DNA of 20,638 nt from AC-52 sp044870295. Lineage in GTDB: Bacteria; Actinomycetota; UBA4738. The stretch spans positions 1 to 20,638 of the forward strand of contig JBIOYQ010000197.1 in NCBI GenBank assembly GCA_044870295.1, read 5' to 3'. The notes below the pieces were generated by a model. The model saw only the letters and a program-made list of their open reading frames with translations. It did no database searches and was not told where the DNA came from. The translations under genes were made by a program, and so were the position numbers. Shown piece after piece: positions 14,134 to 20,638 of the stretch (positions within the stretch are counted from its first letter, which is position 1; each line of letters opens with the position of its first letter).

Positions 14134-15285
14134 TCAGACCAAGCGGCGCATGTACACGCTCTGGAGCAGCCCGATCCCGATGAAGTCGGCGATCAGGGCG
14201 CTCCCTCCGTAGGAGATGAACGGCAGCGGGATGCCGGTGATGGGCATGATCCCGATGGTCATCCCCACGTTCACGAACACCTGGATGGCGATCATGGCGA
14301 ACACGCCCACCGCCAGGTAGGTGCCGAAGGGGTCGCGCGAGAGCAGCGCGGTCCGGAAGGCTCGCCATAAGACCACGCCGAACAGCAGCAGCACCGGCAG
14401 GGTGCCTCGCAGGAACCCGAGCTCCTCCCCCACCACGGTGAAGATGAAGTCCGTGTGCTGCTCGGGCACGTAGTCGAGGTTGGTCTGCGTGCCGTGCAGG
14501 TACCCCTTCCCCAGCAGCCCGCCTGAGCCGATGGCGATCTCGGCCTGTTGCTTGTTGTAGCCGGCCCGCAGAGGATCGGCGGCGGGGTCGATGAAGCTGG
14601 TCAGTCGGGAGATCTGGTAGTCCTTGATGATGTGCAGCTGGAAGGCTCCGAAGATGGCCACCGAGCCGACCAGAGCCAGCACCGCCAGGTAGCGCGCCTT
14701 CGCGGCCGACGTCAGCAGCAACGCGACCAGGACGGCGCACAGGATGACGGACGTGCCGATATCGGGCTGGATGAACACCAGCACCATCGGGACGATGGCC
14801 AGCAGCGTCGCCCGGACGACGTCGCGCAGCTCGAGCTCTCCCTTGATCTCGGAGAGGTACATGGCGAGCATCATGATCAGCCCGAGACGGGTGAACAGCG
14901 AGGGGGAGAACTGGAACCCGGCGAACTGGAACGACCGCTGGGCGCCCTTGGCCACCGAGCCGAGTGGCGATTGCACCAGGATCAGCAGCCCGATACACGC
15001 GACGTAGAAGAGCGGGGCGTAGGCCTTCAGCACCCGGTAGTCCGTCACCGCGATGATCGTCGCCGCCACCAAGCCGATGATCAGGTACACGGTCTGGCGT
15101 TTCAGGTAGAAGCCCGGGTCGAGACGCAGCGTGGAAAGGGTCTTGTTGGTGGCCGAGTAGATCATGGCCAGACCGACCGCCGTCAGCAGCAGGGACGCCA
15201 CGGCGAGGACGGGGTCGATCCGGCGCAGGACCGACTGGTCGGCCGGCGAGGCTCGGGTGGCCGCGGCCATGTCGAGCTGAGCCAT
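14134..15285 (-). CDS. rodA: Peptidoglycan glycosyltransferase RodA (SEDS family)
   Basis: The 383-residue polytopic membrane protein polymerises lipid II during cell elongation in partnership with PBP2. SEDS signatures are present: GSVAKGAQRSFQF near 109-121, FIQPDIGTSV near 171-180, and TNLDYVPEQHTDFIFTVVGEELG from about 268, with the catalytic-loop Asp at 279. The C-terminus is GIMPITGIPLPFISYGGSALIADF. About ten hydrophobic spans are visible. The ATG shares its A with the TGA stop of mrdA (TGATG), which implies translational coupling. It is the last gene of the mreBCD-mrdA-rodA operon, and the next gene on this strand is rne. Confidence 0.97.
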   Translation of the reverse strand: MAQLDMAAATRASPADQSVLRRIDPVLAVASLLLTAVGLAMIYSATNKTLSTLRLDPGFYLKRQTVYLIIGLVAATIIAVTDYRVLKAYAPLFYVACIGLLILVQSPLGSVAKGAQRSFQFAGFQFSPSLFTRLGLIMMLAMYLSEIKGELELRDVVRATLLAIVPMVLVFIQPDIGTSVILCAVLVALLLTSAAKARYLAVLALVGSVAIFGAFQLHIIKDYQISRLTSFIDPAADPLRAGYNKQQAEIAIGSGGLLGKGYLHGTQTNLDYVPEQHTDFIFTVVGEELGFLRGTLPVLLLFGVVLWRAFRTALLSRDPFGTYLAVGVFAMIAIQVFVNVGMTIGIMPITGIPLPFISYGGSALIADFIGIGLLQSVYMRRLV

Positions 15286-17240
15286 CAGTCCTGCACGCTC
15301 CCCGCCTGGAGGAGACCGCCTGCCGGGATGTGGAACAGGCCCTCAAGAACCCTTCGGACCACCGGCGCGGCGGTGGTGGCGCCGTGCCCGCCCTGCTCCA
15401 CCAGCGCGACCACGACGTACTTCGGATTGTTGGCCGGCGCCATGGCTGCGAACCATGAATACGGCGCCTGGCTCCCCACCTGGATGTCCGCGGTGCCCGT
15501 CTTGCCGGCTACGGGGATCCGGTCGAGGGGGAAGCCGGCGAACGCGGTGCTGGCCGTCCCGTACCGCGTCACGCCCGTCAGGGCGTTGCGCAGGTAGGCC
15601 ACCTGCTTCGACGAGACGGGGAGGGCGCCCACCGACCGTGGGGAGATCGTCCTGACCAGATCGCCGTCCGGCGACAGGACCTTCCAGCCCAGGACCGGCG
15701 CGTAGAGGGTGCCGCCGTTGGCGACGGCCGAGTAGGCCGAGGCCAGCTGGAGCGGCGTCACGGTCAGGAATCCCTGGCCGATCGCCAGGACCACGCTGTC
15801 CCCGGCCTGCCAGCCGTTGTACTTCCCGTACACGGCCGGGTTGCGCTCGAAGATGCCGCGCACGTAGTCATTGGTGGGAACGTGACCGGCCGCCTCACCC
15901 GGCAGGTCGATCTCGGTCTGCCTGCCGAATCCCATCATGGACAGATCCCGCTGGAACACCTCGTTGGTCCGGCCGGACTTGCGGAAGAACCGGTCGTAGA
16001 ACTCGTATCCGAACCGGTAGAAGACCGTGTCGCACGAGTAGGCGAGGGACTGCGCCAGCGTCAGGTTGCCGAGGTTCGCGCTGGTCCAGTTGTGGAACAG
16101 GTGGCCGGAGACGTCGCCTGGGACGCGGTACACGCCCGGGCACGGGTACCGCCCGTTCGGCGAGGCCAGGTGCTCCTTCATCGCGGCGGCCGCCACGAAG
16201 GTCTTGAACGTGGATCCGGCCGGGTAGGTGCCATCCGTGGCCCGGTTGAGCAGGGGGTTGTCGTGCACCGGATGGTCCGGACAGGGCTTCTTGAAGCAGA
16301 GGTCGACCGACAGGGCCTCCCGCCGGTTCAGTCCGCCGGTGAAGATCGCCGGGTCGAACGTGGGCGCGGACGCCATGGCCAGGATCTGGCCGTTGTCGGG
16401 GTTCATCACTACCACGGCTCCGCCATGCGGCCCCGCCTGGCCCGAGCCCGTCACGCGCTGACCGAGATTGATGCCGAGCTGGAGGGCCACCTCCGATACG
16501 CGCTGGATGGTGGGGTCGATCGACACCACCACGTTGTTCCCCGGGGTGGCGGCGGTTCCACCGAAATCGTCGTTGAGCACCAGCCCTTTGGCGTTGACCT
16601 GGATGCCACGAAGGCCGTCGATCCCGTGCAGGTCCTGCTCGTACGAGTCCTCCAGCCCGGCCCGGCCGACGATCTCTCCCTGCCGGTATCCCTTGAACGA
16701 CGGCTCGGCGAGCTGCGTGTCCGAGATCTCCCCGACGTACCCCAGGATGTGGGAGGCCAGCGAGCCTTGGGGATAGTCCCTGACGGATCCGACCACGTAG
16801 CTGACGCCCGGGAACAGGTCCCGATGCTCCGCGATGTAGAACACGATGCTCTTGTCGACGTCCTCGGCCACCGGCACGGGCTGGTACGGCAGGTACTTGA
16901 CGCTGTCGAGGCGATCCAGGATGTCCTCCACCGGTTGGCCCAGGAGGTTCGCCAGCCGGAACAGCACCTCGTCGTCGCGGCCCTCCATGCCGAGCCGATC
17001 CACCATGACGATGGTGCTCGGACGATTGCCGACCAGGACCGTCTTGCCATCACGAGCGACGATCAATCCGCGGATGGGCTGGATGGGGACCAGGCGAACC
17101 TGGTTGAGGTCGGCCAGCTTTTCGAACTGCTCGGAGGCCAAGACCTGGAGGAACCACAGCCTGGTCCCCAGAGCGGCGAACATGAACGCCGCCAGCCAGG
17201 CGATCACCCTCATCCTGGTGCGAGTCCTGCTCTCCGTCAC
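15285..17240 (-). CDS. mrdA: Penicillin-binding protein 2 (MrdA), elongation transpeptidase
   Basis: The 651-residue class B PBP cross-links new peptidoglycan in the elongasome. It has a short cytoplasmic N-terminus and one membrane span near residues 12-30. A pedestal domain follows (QPIRGLIVARDGKTVLVGNRPS, then IVGRAGLEDSYEQDLHGIDG). The transpeptidase has the nucleophile S343 in STFK, S402 in SCD (SxN motif with Asp in place of Asn) and K580 in KTGT. The GTG at 17240 has GAGG 5-6 nt upstream and lies 7 nt after mreD. The SxN-to-SCD change occurs in some PBP2 proteins, so it is noted but not treated as inactivating. Confidence 0.97.
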   Translation of the reverse strand: MTESRTRTRMRVIAWLAAFMFAALGTRLWFLQVLASEQFEKLADLNQVRLVPIQPIRGLIVARDGKTVLVGNRPSTIVMVDRLGMEGRDDEVLFRLANLLGQPVEDILDRLDSVKYLPYQPVPVAEDVDKSIVFYIAEHRDLFPGVSYVVGSVRDYPQGSLASHILGYVGEISDTQLAEPSFKGYRQGEIVGRAGLEDSYEQDLHGIDGLRGIQVNAKGLVLNDDFGGTAATPGNNVVVSIDPTIQRVSEVALQLGINLGQRVTGSGQAGPHGGAVVVMNPDNGQILAMASAPTFDPAIFTGGLNRREALSVDLCFKKPCPDHPVHDNPLLNRATDGTYPAGSTFKTFVAAAAMKEHLASPNGRYPCPGVYRVPGDVSGHLFHNWTSANLGNLTLAQSLAYSCDTVFYRFGYEFYDRFFRKSGRTNEVFQRDLSMMGFGRQTEIDLPGEAAGHVPTNDYVRGIFERNPAVYGKYNGWQAGDSVVLAIGQGFLTVTPLQLASAYSAVANGGTLYAPVLGWKVLSPDGDLVRTISPRSVGALPVSSKQVAYLRNALTGVTRYGTASTAFAGFPLDRIPVAGKTGTADIQVGSQAPYSWFAAMAPANNPKYVVVALVEQGGHGATTAAPVVRRVLEGLFHIPAGGLLQAGSVQD

Positions 17241-17247
17241 GGCGACC

Positions 17248-17754
17248 TCACCACCGGAACACCTTCTTGGATCTGGAGGACTCGGCCACCCTGCGGATCA
17301 CCGGGAACACCAGTGGAGTCAGGATAGCGTTGTACAGGCCCGCCAGGAGCGCCACGCGGATCACCTGACCGAGGCTCACGTTGAGCTGGCCCAGCAGGAA
17401 CGCCACGAACTGGTTGAACAGGGTCCCCACGACGGTGGCTCCGCCGACCACCAGCACCGGCAGGACGGGACTCGGGGTGACGACGTACTGACGGATGGCC
17501 CCCACCACGTAGCCGACCAGCGTCAGCGTCAGCGCGGTGATGCCCTTGGGGAGGTCCAGCAGGAAGTCCTCGGCCATCCCGCCGAAGAACCCCGCCACGG
17601 CGCCCGACGACGGGCCCTCCAGGAAGGCCAGCACGATGGTCACGAGGTAGACCAGATCCGGCTTGGTCCCGGCCAGGGTGATCTGGGCGAAGACGGTGGA
17701 CTGGAGCACCAGGGCGGTCACCACGACGACGGTCCACGAAACGGTCCTGCGCAC
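17248..17754 (-). CDS. mreD: Rod shape-determining protein MreD
   Basis: The 168-residue product is almost entirely hydrophobic, with about five or six spans, and has the MreD pattern. It begins RRTVSWTVVVVTALVLQSTVF, continues TKPDLVYLVTIVLAFLEGPSSGAVAGFFGGMAEDFLLD, and has GLYNAILTPLVFPVIRR near the end. MreD is an inner-membrane member of the elongasome that works with MreC and PBP2. The GTG at 17754 starts 5 nt after the mreC stop. A second open frame over the same bases is out of frame, lacks hydrophobic segments and is a shadow. Confidence 0.93.
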   Translation of the reverse strand: MRRTVSWTVVVVTALVLQSTVFAQITLAGTKPDLVYLVTIVLAFLEGPSSGAVAGFFGGMAEDFLLDLPKGITALTLTLVGYVVGAIRQYVVTPSPVLPVLVVGGATVVGTLFNQFVAFLLGQLNVSLGQVIRVALLAGLYNAILTPLVFPVIRRVAESSRSKKVFRW

Positions 17755-17759
17755 CCAAG

Positions 17760-18599
17760 TCAGCTCTTCACGATGACGAGGACGTACTCGAGGGCGGAGA
17801 AGTCGACCGCGGGAGTGATGTCGATCGTCTTCTCGAGGCTGTTGATCTGCTGGGCGATGTGGGAGACGAACCCGATGGCGATGCCGGGCGGATAGATGGA
17901 TCTGCCGGCCTCCACCTCATACCCGGACGTCACGACGGGCTCGTTCAGCGAGACGTTGGCGTTCGGATCGACGAGGTCCATGCGCAGCGGTCGATCCCGC
18001 TGACCCAGGATCACCCCCGTGTCCCCCGCCGAGGCCAGCCGTGCCGCCACGGCCGAGTCGGGATCGATGATGAGCTGCACCACCGATACGTTGGCCGTCA
18101 CGGTGATGACGTGTCCCACCAGCCCGTTGCCGCTGACCACCGGCATGTCCTCCTTGATGCCGGCCGACGACCCCTGGCTGATAGTGATGGTCCATTCGAA
18201 GTTGCCCGGCGACTGGGCGATCACGGTGGCCGTGACGGACTTCCGTGGTTGGAGCTGGTCGCGGATCTTCAGGAGTCCCTCCAGCTCGACCAGCCGCCGC
18301 TGGACCTGGCTGTCCTGAGCGGCCTGGACCTTGAGGGCGCTGATCTGCCGCTTCAGGTCGTCGTTCTCCGCGCGGAGCGACCCGATATGAATGACCCCGG
18401 AGACCCAGTTCGTCACCGGACGGATCACATGGGTCACCGCGCCCTGGAGCGCGCCCACCACGGACAGGGCGCCCTTCCCGGCGGCCTCGAGCGGCCCGTG
18501 CTCTCCGCCCTTGTAGTCGACCGTGATGGTCAGCAGGGACAGCATCACTAGACTGACCACCAGGAGGCGGGTGTTGCGCGGGCGCGAATAGAGCGCCAT
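17760..18599 (-). CDS. mreC: Rod shape-determining protein MreC
   Basis: The 279-residue protein has a short cytoplasmic N-terminus and one membrane span (about residues 11-27). A coiled coil follows (SLRAENDDLKRQISALKVQ onward, about 73-115). The two-barrel extracytoplasmic MreC domain has VIAQSPGNFEWTITISQGS, VVSGNGLVGHV and VVQLIIDPDSAVAARL. MreC activates PBP2-RodA and scaffolds the elongasome. The ATG at 18599 begins 11 nt after the mreB stop, with a weak AGGG 4 nt upstream, fitting coupled translation. Length is normal for the family. Confidence 0.96.
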   Translation of the reverse strand: MALYSRPRNTRLLVVSLVMLSLLTITVDYKGGEHGPLEAAGKGALSVVGALQGAVTHVIRPVTNWVSGVIHIGSLRAENDDLKRQISALKVQAAQDSQVQRRLVELEGLLKIRDQLQPRKSVTATVIAQSPGNFEWTITISQGSSAGIKEDMPVVSGNGLVGHVITVTANVSVVQLIIDPDSAVAARLASAGDTGVILGQRDRPLRMDLVDPNANVSLNEPVVTSGYEVEAGRSIYPPGIAIGFVSHIAQQINSLEKTIDITPAVDFSALEYVLVIVKS

Positions 18600-18610
18600 G
18601 GCGCCCTAGC

Positions 18611-19690
18611 CTATCCCCGGTTCGAGGAGATCAGCACCCTCTTGAGGACCTCGAACTCCTCCAGGCACTTCCCCGAGCCGATGACCACGCACGACAGGGG
18701 GTTCTCCGCCACGTGAACGGGCATCCCGGTCTCGTGCTTGAGTCGCTCGTCCATCCCCTTCAGCAGTGCGCCGCCACCCGTGAGCACGATGCCCCGGTCC
18801 ATGACGTCGGCCGCCAGCTCCGGCGGACAGCGGTCGAGCGTGTTCTTGACCGCGTCGATGATGGAGTTGACGGGCTCCTCGAGGGCTCGGCGGATCTCCT
18901 CCGACGTCACGTGGATGGTCTTCGGCAGGCCGCTCACGAGGTCGCGGCCCTTGATCTCCGCGATCATGTCGTCCGCCGTGGGGAAGGCGGACCCGATGGC
19001 GATCTTGATGGCCTCGGAGGTCCGCTCGCCCAGGGCCACGGAGAACTCCTTCTTGACGTGCTGGATGATCGCCTCGTCCAGCTCGTCGCCTCCCACCCGC
19101 ACGCTCGAGGCGGTGACGATGCCGCCCAAGGAGATGACGGCGACCTCGGTGGTACCGCCGCCGATGTCGACGATCATGTTGCCCGACGGCTCGTGGATGG
19201 GCAGGCCCGCCCCGATGGCCGCGGCCATGGGCTCCTCGATGATGAACGCCTGACGTGCGCCGGCGGCGACCGTGGCCTCCTCGACCGCACGCTGCTCGAC
19301 GCCGGTGATGCCCGACGGCACGCAGACCACCACGCGCGGCTTGGCCATGAACCTGCGGTGGTGCACCTTCTGGATGAAGTACCGGAGCATCTTCTCGGTG
19401 ATGTCGAAGTCGGCGATGACGCCGTCGCGCAGCGGCCGGATGGCGCGGATGTGGGCCGGGGTGCGGCCGATCATGCGCTTGGCCTCGGCGCCCACCGCGA
19501 GGATGGCGGAGGTCGTGGTGTTCACCGCGACCACGCTCGGCTCGTTCAGCACGATGCCGCGGCCGCGGACGTACACCAGCGTGTTGGCCGTGCCGAGGTC
19601 GACCGCCATGTCGCGGCCGAGAAAACCGGTCAATCCTTCAGCTTTAGGTGGGGATTTCGCCGGGACGCCTTGGAGCCAGCCCTTGCGCAT
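18611..19690 (-). CDS. mreB: Actin-like cell-shape protein MreB
   Basis: The 359-residue actin homologue forms membrane-bound filaments that guide lateral wall synthesis. Phosphate-1 loop DLGTANTLVYV begins at D31, and phosphate-2 is NMIVDIGGGTTEVAVISLGG. The adenosine motif is GIVLTGGGALLKGMDERL; PSGITGVEQRAVEEAT and IIEEPMAAAIGAGLP are other family blocks. The ATG at 19690 is chosen because GAGG lies 5 nt upstream (AAAGAGGATCG) and the product length is typical. The longer open frame upstream crosses the promoter region and fabD. The N-terminus has about 25 residues before the first beta strand (MRKGWLQGVPAKSPPKAEGL), which may carry a membrane-binding helix. It is first in the mre operon. 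Confidence 0.97.
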   Translation of the reverse strand: MRKGWLQGVPAKSPPKAEGLTGFLGRDMAVDLGTANTLVYVRGRGIVLNEPSVVAVNTTTSAILAVGAEAKRMIGRTPAHIRAIRPLRDGVIADFDITEKMLRYFIQKVHHRRFMAKPRVVVCVPSGITGVEQRAVEEATVAAGARQAFIIEEPMAAAIGAGLPIHEPSGNMIVDIGGGTTEVAVISLGGIVTASSVRVGGDELDEAIIQHVKKEFSVALGERTSEAIKIAIGSAFPTADDMIAEIKGRDLVSGLPKTIHVTSEEIRRALEEPVNSIIDAVKNTLDRCPPELAADVMDRGIVLTGGGALLKGMDERLKHETGMPVHVAENPLSCVVIGSGKCLEEFEVLKRVLISSNRG

Positions 19691-19817
19691 CGATCCTCTT
19701 TGTACACGCCCGCCTGGGGGGGTGGCAACTGTTCCAAGCTGGGATTTTGTTATTCCGCGCTCTGTAATTTTGCGAAGAAGCCCGGAGTTGGTACAAGGTG
19801 TGGGTAGTGTGGCGGCC
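19691..19817. promoter_or_regulatory. Divergent mreB-fabD intergenic region
   Basis: This 127-bp gap includes the most AT-rich stretch nearby (19741-19775), as expected for divergent promoters. For the mre operon, TTGCCA with TACAAA 18 bp later is the best hexamer match, but its start point would fall inside the ribosome binding site. CAAAAT behind TTGTAC further upstream is an alternative. I cannot decide between them. Confidence 0.5.
19770..19797 (+). promoter_or_regulatory. fabD: Candidate promoter for fabD
   Basis: TTGCGA (19770-19775) and TACAAG (19792-19797) are separated by 16 bp, with TGG directly before the -10 giving an extended element. Transcription would begin near 19804, leaving a leader of about 14 nt without a clear ribosome binding site. 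Confidence 0.38.
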
Positions 19818-20638
19818 ATGCGCATAGCGTTCCTGTTCCCGGGACAGGGGTCCCAGTACGTCGGCATGGCCGATCCCTGGCTCGAGCACAAGAAGGCGAA
19901 GAAGGTGCTCGATCGCGCGTCCAAGGCGCTCGGGTGGGATGTCGTCGAGAAGAGCCGCGACCCCGACGCGTTGTCCCGCACGGATATCGTGCAGCCAGCC
20001 ATCTTCGCGTGCGATCTCGCGGCGAACGCCGTGCTCCGTGACGAAGGGGTTCCGTGTCACGCCGCCGCGGGGCACTCGCTCGGCGAGTACGCCGCACTGG
20101 TGGCCGCGGGCGTGATGGACCTCAAACGAGGACTGCAGGCGCTGGCCGTTCGAGCCCGGTCGATGCAGGAGGCATCGGAGGCGAATCCCGGAGCCATGAC
20201 GGCGTTGATCGGGATGTCGTTGGATGAAGCCAGAGAGGTCTGCGAGGTGGCCGGTCGCGGGGACGTGCTCGCCGTGGCGAACGAGAACGGCCCGAAACAG
20301 ACCGTCCTGTCCGGAACCGTCGCCGCGGTGGAGCGGGCCGAAGAGCTCGCCCGAGGTCGCGGGGCCAAGGCCGTGCGGCTTCCCGTCGCGGGCGCGTTCC
20401 ATTCACAGTTGATGGACCCGGCCGTGCAACCCGTGCGTGAGGCAATCTCGCGCATCACCTTCCACACACCGGAGTTTCCGATCGTCCCCAACGCCAGCGG
20501 CAGGCTCACCACCCAGCCCCTGGCGCTGCGCGATCTCCTGGCTCGTCACCTCAGCTCACCGGTGAAGTGGGACGCCTCGCTTCGGTCGATGGCGTTGGGG
20601 ACGATCGGAAACTCCGGTGTGTGGAAGGTGATGCGCGA
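19818..20638 (+). CDS. fabD: Malonyl-CoA:ACP transacylase FabD, 3'-truncated with fold-back end
   Basis: FabD moves malonyl groups from CoA to acyl carrier protein to start fatty-acid elongation. The ATG at 19818 opens MRIAFLFPGQGSQYVGM, with GQGSQ at residues 9-13. The nucleophile is S87 in GHSLGEYAALVAAG, and the catalytic His is H195 in GAFHSQLM; PVKWDASLRSM corresponds to the usual 'W' block near residue 250. The expected EVGPG block does not appear. From about residue 258 (base 20590) the frame reads ALGTIGNSGVWKVMR, which is simply the reverse complement of bases 20448-20496. Only about residues 1-258 are therefore reliable, and the true 3' end is missing. The gene is divergent from mreB; other fab genes may lie beyond the window. 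Confidence 0.93.
   Translation, partial: MRIAFLFPGQGSQYVGMADPWLEHKKAKKVLDRASKALGWDVVEKSRDPDALSRTDIVQPAIFACDLAANAVLRDEGVPCHAAAGHSLGEYAALVAAGVMDLKRGLQALAVRARSMQEASEANPGAMTALIGMSLDEAREVCEVAGRGDVLAVANENGPKQTVLSGTVAAVERAEELARGRGAKAVRLPVAGAFHSQLMDPAVQPVREAISRITFHTPEFPIVPNASGRLTTQPLALRDLLARHLSSPVKWDASLRSMALGTIGNSGVWKVMR
20448..20638. repeat. 49-bp perfect inverted repeat ending at the window edge
   Basis: Bases 20590-20638 are the exact reverse complement of 20448-20496, with a 93-nt spacer between them. The second arm runs to the last base of the window. Both arms lie inside fabD, and the second arm destroys the expected FabD C-terminus, so the repeat is most likely a fold-back chimera. Confidence 0.97.

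Noticed and set aside
13898..15346. 482-codon minus-strand open frame over rodA
   Set aside because: It is out of frame with rodA and is Arg/Gly/Pro rich with no membrane spans, while the rodA frame is a clean SEDS protein.
15882..17327. 481-codon plus-strand open frame antisense to mrdA
   Set aside because: A shadow of PBP2, whose STFK, SCD and KTGT motifs fix the real strand and frame.
19691..20002. Longer N-terminus for MreB starting at 20002
   Set aside because: The extension crosses the divergent promoter region and antisense fabD; the ATG at 19690 has a good ribosome binding site and gives normal length.

Overview
The window is a GC-rich (roughly two-thirds G+C by eye), gene-dense chromosomal segment that looks like an uncultured or deep-branching actinobacterium (Actinomycetota). 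This rests on GTG and TTG starts, GTGA/TGATG stop-start overlaps, an RNase E/G with a long Arg-rich N-terminal tail, a membrane protein with a LytR C-terminal domain between nadD and rsfS, and the order mreBCD-mrdA-rodA-rne-rplU-rpmA-obg-nadD-rsfS. No rRNA or phylogenetic marker beyond these is present, so the class is not fixed. I see no CRISPR array, prophage, insertion sequence or plasmid module.

Left part (1-5555): a 5'-truncated hypothetical gene, a DUF1801 protein, a tRNA-Ala(GGC) on the minus strand, then three plus-strand genes. These are a secreted seven-repeat PD40-like beta-propeller, a soluble sensor histidine kinase with two GAF-like domains and no partner regulator in the window, and a secreted eight-bladed PQQ-like propeller.

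Middle part (5560-10710): minus-strand genes for ribosome biogenesis, NAD and envelope functions. They read obg -> DinB-like -> nadD -> degenerate LCP/LytR_C membrane protein -> rsfS, with short overlaps at the first three junctions that suggest translational coupling. rplU-rpmA lies upstream but is separated from obg by a plus-strand gene of unknown function with a possible PH/GRAM-like fold.

Right part (10792-19690): the cell-elongation operon mreB-mreC-mreD-mrdA(PBP2)-rodA, then RNase E/G (rne) behind a structured 341-nt leader with a possible 24-codon upstream ORF. A PAPS-dependent-type sulfotransferase gene sits 13 nt after rne, between rne and rplU, and looks like an accessory insertion. 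Together these genes describe a rod-shaped or at least MreB-elongating cell, with lateral wall synthesis driven by the RodA/PBP2 pair on MreB filaments.

Far right (19818-20638): fabD (malonyl-CoA:ACP transacylase) begins on the plus strand, divergent from mreB. Its last 49 bases in the window are an exact reverse complement of 20448-20496, so the end of the window is a fold-back. The most likely cause is a contig-end or amplification chimera; the FabD C-terminus after about residue 258 should not be trusted.

I did not find a convincing new defence, mobile or biosynthetic system. The best leads are the terminal fold-back, the rne leader, the catalytically degenerate LCP-like protein, the C33 tRNA-Ala, and two genes interrupting the usual rne-rplU-rpmA-obg linkage.
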